Assembly (NCBI RefSeq): GCF_016889705.1
Contig: NZ_CP069526.1
Coordinates: 3,596,001 to 3,660,000 of the forward strand
Reading direction: 5' to 3'
DNA: 64,000 nt
Source: Amycolatopsis sp. FDAARGOS 1241
GTDB taxonomy: Bacteria; Actinomycetota; Actinomycetes; Mycobacteriales; Pseudonocardiaceae
A program made the translations under genes and the position numbers. The notes under the pieces are model-generated. The model had not been told where the DNA came from. It saw only the letters and a list, made by a program, of their open reading frames with translations, and did not search any database. Positions 47,153 through 55,182 of this stretch are shown piece by piece. Each line of letters starts with the position of its first letter. Position 1 is the first letter of the stretch.

Positions 47153-48256
47153 TCAGCGGTCCTGGCGGTACAGCTCGAGCTTTTCCGGGTCGAGTTCGGC
47201 GCCGAGCCCGGCGCCGGGGCGGACGGTGACCTCACCGTCGGTGATGGTGAGCGGTTCGGCGAGCAGGTCGTCGGCCATGTCGAGGAAGTTGGACAGCTCA
47301 CCGGGCCGGCGCGAGGTGAGCCGGAACGACGCTCCGAACGCGACAGTGCACAGTGAACCCAGCTGACCGTCGATCTGGTTGCCCATCACCACTTCCAGGC
47401 CGAGGCCCTCGGCGAGGTGGTGGGTGCGCTGCGACTGCGTGAACCCGGTGCGCGCGGTCTTGATGCTGATCGCCGTGGCCGAACCGCCGAGGATCTCGCG
47501 CGTGACGTCGGCGGGCGTCACGGCGGACTCGTCGGCGATGAACGGCACGTCGAGCTGCGAGACCAGCCAGCGGCGGCCCAGCACGTCGTCGGCCGGGCAG
47601 AGTTCCTCGGCGAACAGCAGCCCGAGGTCGGCCATCTCGTGCATCGCCCGCGCGGACTCCGCGGCCGTCCAGCCGCGGTTGCCGTCGACGTAGAGGTCCA
47701 CCGAGTCGCCGAACGTCTCGCGCAGCGCCCGCACCACGGCGGTGTCGAGCGAGGCCGGCCGGCGCCCGACCTTCACCTTGAACGACGTGATGCCGTGGGT
47801 CTCGCGGATCCGCGACGCTTCGGCGACCATCGCGGCCGGTTCGTCGAACCCGAGCATGTGGGTCACGCGCATCCGATCGGTGTAGCCACCGAGCAATTCG
47901 GTCACGGACACGTCGAGCGTGCGGCCCAGCGCGTCCCACAGCGCCATGTCCAGCGCGGACTTCGCGGCCGGGTTGCCCACGGTCCGGGCGAGCCGCGCGT
48001 GCACGGTCTCGCGCTCCAGCAGGCTGAGCCCCACGACCTGCGGCGCGAAGATGTCCTCGAGCACCGCGACGATCCCGGCCTGGGTCTCGCCGTAGGTGAA
48101 CGGCCGCGGCGGGGCTTCGGCGATCCCGACGACGCCGTCGTCGGTGTGCACCCGCACGAGCACGTGCTCGGCGGTGCGCACCTCGCCCGAGGCGAACCGC
48201 AACGGTTTCCGGTAGGGGATGGCGAACGGGATCGCCTCCACCTGAGTGATCTTCAC
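47153..48256 (-). CDS. catB: muconate cycloisomerase
   Basis: The 367-residue enolase-superfamily enzyme has the catalytic Lys pair in SFKVKVGRR (about 165), metal ligands in VDGNRGW, EELCPADD and ADESAVTPAD, and the second Lys in SIKTARTGF. It cyclises cis,cis-muconate to muconolactone with Mn or Mg. The start is GTG at 48256, which overlaps the stop of the upstream LysR gene. The order regulator-catB-catA-catC on one strand is unusual, since the LysR is most often divergent. Related o-succinylbenzoate synthase or dipeptide epimerase roles are less likely given the cat neighbours. Confidence 0.93.
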   Translation of the reverse strand: MKITQVEAIPFAIPYRKPLRFASGEVRTAEHVLVRVHTDDGVVGIAEAPPRPFTYGETQAGIVAVLEDIFAPQVVGLSLLERETVHARLARTVGNPAAKSALDMALWDALGRTLDVSVTELLGGYTDRMRVTHMLGFDEPAAMVAEASRIRETHGITSFKVKVGRRPASLDTAVVRALRETFGDSVDLYVDGNRGWTAAESARAMHEMADLGLLFAEELCPADDVLGRRWLVSQLDVPFIADESAVTPADVTREILGGSATAISIKTARTGFTQSQRTHHLAEGLGLEVVMGNQIDGQLGSLCTVAFGASFRLTSRRPGELSNFLDMADDLLAEPLTITDGEVTVRPGAGLGAELDPEKLELYRQDR

Positions 48257-49158
48257 CTGGTCACCTCGGCTGGGGAACGAGTGGGAAAGACGTCTTCGAG
48301 CACCTCCAGCACGGCGCCGACCAGCGGCGACGCGTGCTCGTGGTGCCACGCGAGCGCGAGCTGCACGGATTCGGCACCGGCGAGGTCGCGGAACACGACT
48401 CCGCCCAGGGGCAGCGACCGGGCCGAAGCGGGGACCACGCCGATCCCGAGCCCGCCCGCGACGAGCGCGAGCAGCACCGCCGTGCCGGCGGCTTCGTGCT
48501 CCCGGCGGGGCGCGAACCCGGCGGTGCGGCAGCTGCGCAGCACCGCGTCGTTGACCACGGAGTCCTTGCCCGCGTAGGCGATGAAGCCTTCGGTGCGCAG
48601 ATCCGCCGTCGCGACGGTCGGCTCGCCGGCCAGACGGTGGTCCGCGGGGACCGCCAGGACGAGCGGCTCGCTCTCGATCACCCGCACGGCCAGGCCCTCA
48701 CCGGGTACCGGAGGGCGCAGCAGCCCGAGGTCGAGCGTGCCGCTGCGCAGCCCGGCGCACTGCGTGGGCGTGAGCAGGTCGGCGTGGACCTCCAGCTCGA
48801 CCTGCGGCAGCCGGTGCTGCAGCGTGCGGGCGAGCTGAGGCAGGTGCGAGAACGCGGCGGTGCCGGTGAACCCGATGCGGGCCAGTCCCATCCGGCCGGC
48901 GCTGATGCGCCGGACCGCCCGCACGCCGTTGTCCACGCCGTCGAGCACCCGGCGCGCCTCGGCGAGGAAGAACTCGCCGGCCGGGGTGAGCCGGACCTGA
49001 CGGGTGGTGCGGGTGAGCAGCACGACGCCGAGCTCGTTCTCCAGCTGGCGCACCGCGTGCGAGAGCGCCGGCTGCGCCATGTGCAGCGCTTCGGCCGCAC
49101 GGCCGAAGTGGCACGTCTCGGCGACGGCGGCGAAGTAACGCAGGTGCCGCAGTTCCAT
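48253..49158 (-). CDS. LysR-family regulator of the cat operon
   Basis: The 301-residue regulator has an N-terminal winged helix (MELRHLRYFAAVAETCHFGRAA, with AQPALSHAVRQLENELGV as recognition helix) and a periplasmic-binding-protein-like effector domain (about 90-295). LysR proteins of the CatR/BenM group respond to muconate and activate catechol genes. It reads in the same direction as, and overlaps by 4 bp with, catB, so it may be autoregulated as part of the operon. The ATG at 49158 follows GAGGAGG. A direct repeat lies upstream. Confidence 0.9.
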   Translation of the reverse strand: MELRHLRYFAAVAETCHFGRAAEALHMAQPALSHAVRQLENELGVVLLTRTTRQVRLTPAGEFFLAEARRVLDGVDNGVRAVRRISAGRMGLARIGFTGTAAFSHLPQLARTLQHRLPQVELEVHADLLTPTQCAGLRSGTLDLGLLRPPVPGEGLAVRVIESEPLVLAVPADHRLAGEPTVATADLRTEGFIAYAGKDSVVNDAVLRSCRTAGFAPRREHEAAGTAVLLALVAGGLGIGVVPASARSLPLGGVVFRDLAGAESVQLALAWHHEHASPLVGAVLEVLEDVFPTRSPAEVTR

Positions 49159-49190
49159 CCCGTTGCCTCCTCACCGGCGTCCGTCGGATT

Positions 49191-49238
49191 GATTCACGGT
49201 AAGTCCGGATATTGCGCCGACACAAAGACCGATTCACG
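49191..49238. promoter_or_regulatory. direct repeat upstream of the LysR-cat operon
   Basis: GATTCACG occurs at 49191-49198 and again at 49231-49238, exactly 40 bp apart (about four helical turns). Both are followed by a GTCC- or GGAC-like base pattern. The repeat lies 30-80 bp upstream of the LysR start and could be a regulator site. The support is only the repeat and its phasing. Confidence 0.3.
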
Positions 49239-49329
49239 CCGGACTCATAAGCGCGATCGATCAATGCCGACTCGACCAGTCGCGCCTCGTCGCGCGCGAA
49301 TACGACCGCTCGCCGAGGAGATCCGGCAT

Positions 49330-49682
49330 GGCCCGCAGGGACAGCGCGTCGTGATGGCCCGTGGCCGGCTGAACCTGCTGACCGACCGGATCGACGACGC
49401 GCGCGTCGACCTCGAAAATCCCGGTGCGAGCTGATCGCCGCACAGGCCCGTGCGCTCCGACGAGGCCCGCATCGACTGCGTCCACGGCCGGCCGCTGAGC
49501 CGCCTCGGCCGCGCCGGCGCCGCGCTGACCGCCGGCCGCGAAGGCTTCGCCACGCTCGGCGCCACCACCCACGTCGCCCGCTGTGCGCGCGAAGTCAAAG
49601 CCGGCGGCCACATCCTCCGCGCTGGCCGGGGCGACCTGACGCCGCAAGAGGAAGCGGTCGTGCGGCTCGTTTCGTGCGGACC
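49330..49682 (+). pseudogene. remnant of a LuxR-type (TPR plus HTH) regulator
   Basis: One frame, interrupted by a TGA at 49432, reads RGRLNLLTDRIDDARVDLE and then RIDCVHGRPLSRLGRAGAAL, and finally LTPQEEAVVRLVSCG. These match the tail of large LuxR-family regulators: TPR-like helices, then the start of the LuxR HTH (normally LTPQE-VARLVA-G). The HTH is cut off before its recognition helix. It converges on a gntR gene. It is debris, and no function is expected. Confidence 0.5.
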
Positions 49683-49698
49683 CGCACCGGCGGCTGAG

Positions 49699-50466
49699 TC
49701 ATTGGTCGAGGTAGGTCCGGATCACCGAGAAGCGCACGTATTCGTCGTTGACGTGGACGATCGTGACCGCGACGGGCAGCTCGTTCGCCTGGACGTGGGT
49801 GTGGCGCAGCCGCAGCACGGGGTGGGCGGGGGAGAGGTCCAGAGCGGCCGCGACGGCGGGCGGGGGCAGCACCGGCCGGACCTCGGCGACGGAGTAGCAG
49901 ACGGGCAGTCCGGTGTCGATCTCGACGAACTCGAATGTGGAGCTTCGCGGGTCCCGGTCTTCGGGGTGCTCGCCGAGCAAGCCCGCGGGAACGTGGTCGA
50001 CGCTGTGCACCGCCGGGCGGCCGTCGGCTTCGAAGACGCGCTCGATGCGCAGCGCCCGCGAACGCGGCGAGACCTCCAGCGAGGCGGCGAGGTCGTCGTC
50101 GAGCTCGACGACGTGCTGGCCGATCGTGCGCACGCCCGGCTCGTACCCCGCTTGCCGGAGCAGGTCGACGAACGGGCTCGCGTCGGCGAGGTTGGCGGTG
50201 ACCCCGATCGCGTGCCGGTTGATGAACGTGCCGTGCCCGTGCAGCCGCCGGATGCGGCCCTCCTTCTGCAGCGAGTGCAGCACCGAGCGCAGCGTGGCCC
50301 GGCTGACGCCGAGCGCCGTCGTCAGCTCCGCCTCCGACGGCAGCCGGAACCGTCCCTCCTCGGCCAACCGGCTGATGGCAGCGCGCAACCGCTCCTTCGT
50401 CTGCCGATAGGAGTCGGCCGCGACCGTCTCGATGCCCGCCCGGCCGGCGCGACCACCTGCGGTCAT
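49699..50466 (-). CDS. GntR/HutC-family regulator (UTRA domain)
   Basis: The 255-residue regulator has a GntR winged helix (about 18-85: RFRLPSEAELTTALGVSRATLRSVLHSLQKEGRI) and a C-terminal UTRA effector domain (about 105-250), ending near VNDEYVRFSVIRTYL. HutC-type members bind small acids, amino sugars or histidine intermediates. The ATG at 50466 follows CGAGGAGT. It lies between regulator remnants and has no obvious operon partner, so its target is unknown. It may control the catabolic genes on either side. Confidence 0.88.
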   Translation of the reverse strand: MTAGGRAGRAGIETVAADSYRQTKERLRAAISRLAEEGRFRLPSEAELTTALGVSRATLRSVLHSLQKEGRIRRLHGHGTFINRHAIGVTANLADASPFVDLLRQAGYEPGVRTIGQHVVELDDDLAASLEVSPRSRALRIERVFEADGRPAVHSVDHVPAGLLGEHPEDRDPRSSTFEFVEIDTGLPVCYSVAEVRPVLPPPAVAAALDLSPAHPVLRLRHTHVQANELPVAVTIVHVNDEYVRFSVIRTYLDQ

Positions 50467-50546
50467 CGGGACTCCTCGAGCAGCGCGCTGATCACCATCC
50501 CCCGATCGTAGTGAACCGGCGCCGCCCGGGTGGGGAGCAGCGCCGC

Positions 50547-50660
50547 TCAGCCCACGACCCGTGCGCTGCGCCACCGCGGCTCCCACGCCTCCAGCTGCGC
50601 CAGGGTTTCCTGCTCGCTCCACTCCGTCAGCCCCGCGAACCGCGCCCATCCCGCCGACGA
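50547..50660 (-). pseudogene. unidentified C-terminal protein fragment
   Basis: A minus-strand frame of 37 codons ends at a TGA (50547) and reads GLTEWSEQETLAQLEAWEP near its middle. Its Trp-rich composition is unlike random GC-rich frames, and it looks like the end of a real protein. No start or upstream part exists, and I do not recognise the family. Confidence 0.25.
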
Positions 50661-50675
50661 GGTTCGCGAGGTCGC

Positions 50676-51032
50676 ATGCTGCTGCCGGCCCACTGCACCT
50701 CGGGCGGGGAGGCCCTGCTCGCCGAACTCTCCGGCGACGAACTGCGCGCCCTGTACCCGCGCGACCTCCTCGACTCACCCGCCGGCTCCGCGATGCGCCG
50801 CGAAGCCCTGCAACGCCGCTTGGCGACGGTTCGCCGCCGTGGCTGCGCCACCAACTTCGAGGAGAGTGAACGCGGCATCGTCGCGGTCGGCGTGTGCGTG
50901 CGCGACACCGCGGGCCGGGCGGTGGCCGGCCTCGCGACGGCGGTGCCGTCGGCGCGGTGCACGCGAGCCGACGTGCCGGCTCTGGCGAAGGCCGTCCGCG
51001 CCGCCGCCGAGGCGGCGACCGCGGACCTCTGA
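50676..51032 (+). pseudogene. truncated IclR effector-domain remnant
   Basis: A 118-codon frame from an ATG at 50676 encodes only the second half of an IclR effector domain: LPAHCTSGGEALLAELSGDELRALYPRD, then RRRGCATNFEESERGIVAVGV. The whole DNA-binding domain and the first part of the effector domain are missing. A weak GAGG precedes the ATG, but a DNA-binding role is impossible. It is likely a deletion remnant like the other fragments in 49.3-51.0 kb. The 79 bp to the next gene hold nothing. Confidence 0.6.
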
Positions 51033-51111
51033 GCGCGCTCGGCGCAAGTCCGAGCTGCGGAACGGGAAACGGGCCGTGGTGACGCTGACGTGGTACTGCG
51101 GCGGGCCGGGT

Positions 51112-52176
51112 TCAGAACGAGCCGGTAGCCGCCTGCAGGCCGAGGCTCGTGGCGGCGACGGCGATCCACAGCAGGCCACCCAGCAGGAGCGGGCGGGGCC
51201 CGGCGCGGCGCATGTCGGCCAGGCGCAGGGAAAGCCCGATGCCCGCCAGGGCGGTCGTGATGAGGAACGTGCCGAGCGTGGACAGCGCGGGGTGCCAGGA
51301 CTCGGGCACGACGCCGAGGCTGTCGAGCGCGGCGGCGGCGATGAAGCCGAGCAGGAATACCGGGACGATGCGGCGCCACGGCATCGCGCGGATGCCGAAC
51401 TCCCCGGAACCCGCGTTCTGCCGGGCTTCGCGGCGGGCGGTGAGGAACGCCAGCACGATCACGATGGGGATGAGCGTGAGAGTGCGGGTCAGTTTGACGA
51501 CGATGCCGTACGAACCGGCGTCGCCGCCGTAGGCGAAGGAGGCGGCGACGACCGAGGAGGTGTCGTTGATCGCCGTGCCGGCCCACAGGCCGAAGTTGTG
51601 CGAGCTCATGCCGAGCAGGTGGCCCAGCGGCGGGAACAGCAGCACGGCGGCGATGTTGAAGGTGAAGATCGTGCCGATGGCGTAGGCGACGTCGGTCTGC
51701 TTCGGCTTGATGACGGCGGTGGTGGCGGCGATCGCGGACGCGCCGCAGATGCCCGTGCCCACACCGATGAGGGTGCGGGTGTCACCCTTCACACCGAGCC
51801 AGCGGCCCAGCAGCCAGGCGCCGCCGAGGGCGACCGTGAGGGTGCCGAGCATGACCGGCAGCGACTGCACGCCGACGCGGACCACTTCCTGCAAGGACAG
51901 TCCGGTGCCGAGCACGACGATCGACAGCTGCAACACGGGCTTCGACGCCACGCCGTACCCCGGCGCCCACCGCGCCGCCCGCAGTCCCGGCACGACGGCC
52001 GCGGCGAGCGCACCCAGCAGGATACCGAAGACGGGTCCGCCGACGATCGGGACCAGCAGTCCCAGCGCGGTGGCGAGCCCGGCGACGAGCACTGCCACCA
52101 GCAGGCCCGGAGCGACTTCGCGGACGCGGGTCGAAGCGGGGGGCCGGTCGGTGGTCCGGTCTTGGGTGGCGGTCAC
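51112..52176 (-). CDS. YeiH-family putative exporter
   Basis: The 354-residue membrane protein has about ten hydrophobic segments and the UPF0324/YeiH pattern: GGPVFGILLGALAAAVVPG near residue 40, VLGTGLSLQEVV near 75, GVGTGICGASAIAATTAVI near 115, and AGTAINDTSSVVAAS near 175. Related proteins are proposed exporters of sulfate or sulfonate-type anions. The GTG at 52176 overlaps the stop of a 10-codon leader frame that has a better ribosome-binding site, so translation is probably coupled. A GntR regulator is divergent across an operator palindrome. Confidence 0.85.
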   Translation of the reverse strand: MTATQDRTTDRPPASTRVREVAPGLLVAVLVAGLATALGLLVPIVGGPVFGILLGALAAAVVPGLRAARWAPGYGVASKPVLQLSIVVLGTGLSLQEVVRVGVQSLPVMLGTLTVALGGAWLLGRWLGVKGDTRTLIGVGTGICGASAIAATTAVIKPKQTDVAYAIGTIFTFNIAAVLLFPPLGHLLGMSSHNFGLWAGTAINDTSSVVAASFAYGGDAGSYGIVVKLTRTLTLIPIVIVLAFLTARREARQNAGSGEFGIRAMPWRRIVPVFLLGFIAAAALDSLGVVPESWHPALSTLGTFLITTALAGIGLSLRLADMRRAGPRPLLLGGLLWIAVAATSLGLQAATGSF

Positions 52177-52205
52177 CGGCTCGCCCGTTCGTTCGCGTGC
52201 CCCAT
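52173..52205 (-). CDS. 10-codon leader ORF coupled to yeiH
   Basis: ATG at 52205 follows GGAGGGAG and encodes MGHANERASR before a TGA that overlaps the yeiH GTG (GTGA). The yeiH start itself has no ribosome-binding site. The leader may therefore carry ribosomes to it. The peptide itself has no recognisable function. Confidence 0.45.
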   Translation of the reverse strand: MGHANERASR

Positions 52206-52227
52206 CGACGCTCCCTCCACGGCCGCA

Positions 52228-52241
52228 AATGTACGTACATT
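52228..52241. promoter_or_regulatory. GntR operator between yeiH and the divergent gntR
   Basis: AATGTACGTACATT is a perfect 14-bp palindrome in the divergent region. A related ATGT-CCGC-ACAT site follows at about 52253-52264. Both match the NTGTACNNNNACAN-like half-sites of GntR regulators. It should allow control of both genes by the GntR protein at 52307. Confidence 0.7.
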
Positions 52242-52306
52242 GAACGTAGACTATGTCCGCACATTTGGCTACGGGTAGTGTCGGGCCCGACAGCCCGGAG
52301 GAACCG

Positions 52307-53062
52307 ATGGCCCCACGAACGCTGAGCCGGTCCGGCTCCGAGCCGCTCTGGCGCCAGCTCCAGCGCGAGCTGTTGACCAGGCTCGACGCCGGTGAGTTCA
52401 CTGACCAGTTCCCCGGTGAGCTCGCACTCGCCGACGAGTACGGCGTCAGCCGGCACACCGTGCGCCAGGCGCTGCGCCAGCTGCGTGCCGATGGCGTGGT
52501 CGTCGCCGAGCGCGGCCGTCAGCCGCGGGTCGCCCCGCCGGCGGAGATCGCGCAGCCGCTGGGCGCGCTCTACAGCCTCTTCACCTCCGTCGAGGCGGCG
52601 GGACTGGCGCAGCACAGCATCGTGCGCACCTTCGACGTCCGCGCCGACGCGCTCGTCGCCGAGCGGCTCAGCCTCGAAGCCTCGACACCGCTGGTCTACC
52701 TCGAACGCCTCCGCCTGGCGGGCGACGAACCGCTGGCCCTTGACCGCGTCTGGCTTCCCGCCGATGTCGCGAAACCGTTGCTGCAGGCCGACTTCACGCA
52801 CACCAGCCTCTACAACGAGCTCGCCCGCCGCACCGGGATCCGACTCGATCAGGGTCGCGAAGAAGTGCACGCCGTCATCCCCACCGCCGCCGAACGCACG
52901 CAGCTGGCTTGCGCCCACGACGTCGCGGCTTTCGCCATCAACCGCCTGAGCCACTCGAAGGGCCGCCCGGTGGAGTGGCGCCACACCCTCGTCCGCGGCG
53001 ACCGCTACGCGCTGACGGCGGAGTTCTCCGCGGCCGGGTACCGGCTGGTCAGCCAGACCTGA
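52307..53062 (+). CDS. GntR/HutC-family regulator divergent from yeiH
   Basis: The 251-residue regulator has a GntR winged helix (LALADEYGVSRHTVRQALRQLRADGVV, about 45-72) and a UTRA-type effector domain (about 95-245), with PLVYLERLRLAGDEPLALDRVWLP in its core. The ATG at 52307 follows CGGAGGAA and is preferred over an in-frame ATG 54 bp upstream. A perfect palindrome in the divergent region is its likely site. By position it controls the YeiH exporter. Its ligand may be the exported anion or a precursor (inference). It overlaps the end of a convergent iclR gene by 14 bp. Confidence 0.88.
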   Translation: MAPRTLSRSGSEPLWRQLQRELLTRLDAGEFTDQFPGELALADEYGVSRHTVRQALRQLRADGVVVAERGRQPRVAPPAEIAQPLGALYSLFTSVEAAGLAQHSIVRTFDVRADALVAERLSLEASTPLVYLERLRLAGDEPLALDRVWLPADVAKPLLQADFTHTSLYNELARRTGIRLDQGREEVHAVIPTAAERTQLACAHDVAAFAINRLSHSKGRPVEWRHTLVRGDRYALTAEFSAAGYRLVSQT

Positions 53063-53861
53063 CGGAGCCGCGCACCGGGAGGTCGGCGTCGCGCACGCCG
53101 ATCCCCGGGCGCCAGCCGAGCCGGCGCGAAATGCTGAACGCGCTGGCCAGCACTGGCGCCACGGCCGTCGACAGGTCGAGCGAACCCGTCCGCACCACCA
53201 CCGAGAGCGCCGCGACGACCCGGCCGTGCCCGTCGGCGATGCGGGCACCGACCGAGTCCGCACCCTCGGTCATTTCGCCGCGCACGGTGGCCGTGCCGGA
53301 GCGCCGGCAGGCCGTCAGCTCGGCCCGCAGGTCCGCCGGATCGGTGACGGTCCGTGACGTGTACCGCGCGGGCCCGGCGGCGAGGTAGGCCTCGATCAGC
53401 GTGCGCCCGGCGTGCGCGAGCAGCACCTTCCCGACGGCCGAGCTGTGCAGCGGCAGCCGCCCGCCGACGTGCGAGGCCAGGTCGACGGCGTCGCGCGCGG
53501 AGAAGCGTTCGACCACCACGGCCTCGTGGCCTTCGAGGACGGCGAGCTGCACGTGCTGGTGCAGCGCGGCGTGCAGGTCTTCCAGGAACGGCAGCGCGAC
53601 GGCGCGCAGCGGTACCGACAGCGGTGCGAGCGTGCCCAGCTCCCACAGGCGCAGGCCGACGGTGAAACGGCCATCCGGCGTGCGGTCGAGGGCGCCGGCG
53701 GTGCGCAGCTCGTGCACGAGCCGCCGGACAGTCGCGTGGGGGAGCCCGGTGCGGCGGGTCAGGTCCGCGAGGGTCAGGGTGCTGTCCTCGGGCGTGAACG
53801 TGAACAACACCTGCAGCAGCCGGGAGCTGACGCTGCGGCCGGGTTCGTTCGTGCGGGGCAT
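53049..53861 (-). CDS. IclR-family regulator
   Basis: The 270-residue protein has the IclR winged helix (LTLADLTRRTGLPHATVRRLVHELRTAGAL, about 28-57) and an effector domain (about 75-260) with SARDAVDLASHVGGRLPLHSSAVGKVLLA as the ligand-pocket segment. The ATG at 53861 begins the gene. It is divergent from a salicylate-hydroxylase-like monooxygenase gene with 108 bp between, and is the natural candidate to control that gene and the following DapA-family and MFS genes. The inducer is probably an aromatic acid (inference). Confidence 0.88.
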   Translation of the reverse strand: MPRTNEPGRSVSSRLLQVLFTFTPEDSTLTLADLTRRTGLPHATVRRLVHELRTAGALDRTPDGRFTVGLRLWELGTLAPLSVPLRAVALPFLEDLHAALHQHVQLAVLEGHEAVVVERFSARDAVDLASHVGGRLPLHSSAVGKVLLAHAGRTLIEAYLAAGPARYTSRTVTDPADLRAELTACRRSGTATVRGEMTEGADSVGARIADGHGRVVAALSVVVRTGSLDLSTAVAPVLASAFSISRRLGWRPGIGVRDADLPVRGSVRSG

Positions 53862-53969
53862 GGTGCCCGCAGCCTACGCGGGTGTCCATTGGATGAACAT
53901 CGGTGTTCCCGGGCGGGCTCCGGTGCGGTCACACTCACCGCCACCTGACCCGACAGGAGGGAAACGCCG

Positions 53970-55145
53970 GTGCCTGAACTGCGGATCGCCGTCGTCGGAG
54001 GGGGCATCGGGGGGCTGGCAGCCGCCGCGTTCCTCAGCCGGGCTGGGCTGGGGTGCACGGTCTACGAGCAGGCAGCCGAACTCGGCGAGGTCGGCGCGGG
54101 GCTCGTCGCCAGCCCGAATCTCGTGCGCCTCCTGCGCCGGCTCAGGGTCGCGGACGAACTGCTCGCGCGAGCCGTGGCGATCGAGGTCGGGTGGGAGTTC
54201 CGCCGCTGGGCCGATGGGAGCGTGCTGTCCGCGGAGAACCTCGCCGAGGCGTGCGAGCGGCGCTACGGCGAGCGCACGTACACCGTGCACCGCGCGGACC
54301 TGCTCGGCGTCATCCAAGCCGCGGTGCCGCCGGACGCGATCCGGCTCGGCGTGAAGTGCGTGGGCCTCGAGGCCGGTCACGACGGCGCGGTCCTGTCGTT
54401 CGCCGACGGCACCACCACGACCGCCGACGTCGTGATCGGCGCAGACGGCGTGCACTCGACGATCCGCAACGCCCTGCTCGGGCCTTCACCCGCGACGTTC
54501 TCGGGCCTGTGTGCCTTCCGGGCCCTCGTCCCGGCAGCCGACGCTCCCGGGTTCGCCCTCCGCGCCGCCCACACCCTGTGGCTGGGGCCCGATCACCACC
54601 TGGTCCACTACCCGATCTCGGCGGGCAAGCTCATCAACATCGTCGCCTTTGCTCCGGCCGGCGAGGACGTCGTCGAATCCTGGAGCGCCACCGCGACCCA
54701 CCGGGAGTTCGCGACCGAGTTCGAGGGCTGGGACCCGCGCCTGCGCGAGCTCATCGCCGCGGCCGGCACCCCGGGCCGCTGGGCTCTGCTGGACCGCGCG
54801 CCGCTCGCGCGGTGGAGCCACGGTCCGGTGACTCTGCTCGGCGATGCCGCCCACCCGATGTTCCCGTTCTTCGCCCAGGGCGCCGCGCAGGCGATCGAGG
54901 ACGCGGCCGCGCTCGCGGTGTGCCTCGCGGCCGACGGCACCGATCCGGCCCGCGCGTTGCGCCGCTACCAGGCCGCCCGCCGCGACCGCACCGCGCGCCT
55001 CCAGACCGTGTCCCACGAGCGCGCCCACCTCAACCACCTTCCCGACGGCCCGGAGCAGCAAGCCCGCGACGCGTCGCTGTCCGGGCAGGACCCGCTGGCC
55101 GCCAACGCCTGGATCTACGGCCACGACGCCGAACTCGTCCCCTGA
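53970..55145 (+). CDS. FAD-dependent aromatic hydroxylase (salicylate/3-hydroxybenzoate hydroxylase-like)
   Basis: The 391-residue class A flavin monooxygenase has the first FAD motif RIAVVGGGIGGLAAAAFLSRAG at the N-terminus, the DG motif ADVVIGADGVHSTIR near 155 and the second FAD motif VTLLGDAAHPMFPFFAQGAAQAIEDA near 290. The FFAQGA stretch is typical of salicylate and 3-hydroxybenzoate hydroxylases. It would use NAD(P)H and oxygen to hydroxylate, and possibly decarboxylate, an aromatic acid. If it makes catechol, the cat operon 5 kb away could finish the job. The GTG at 53970 has AGGAGGGAAA upstream. It is co-directional with the DapA-family gene 37 bp downstream. Confidence 0.86.
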   Translation: MPELRIAVVGGGIGGLAAAAFLSRAGLGCTVYEQAAELGEVGAGLVASPNLVRLLRRLRVADELLARAVAIEVGWEFRRWADGSVLSAENLAEACERRYGERTYTVHRADLLGVIQAAVPPDAIRLGVKCVGLEAGHDGAVLSFADGTTTTADVVIGADGVHSTIRNALLGPSPATFSGLCAFRALVPAADAPGFALRAAHTLWLGPDHHLVHYPISAGKLINIVAFAPAGEDVVESWSATATHREFATEFEGWDPRLRELIAAAGTPGRWALLDRAPLARWSHGPVTLLGDAAHPMFPFFAQGAAQAIEDAAALAVCLAADGTDPARALRRYQAARRDRTARLQTVSHERAHLNHLPDGPEQQARDASLSGQDPLAANAWIYGHDAELVP

Positions 55146-55182
55146 CCGTCCTTTGCGGACCCCGGAAAGATCGGAAAACCCC

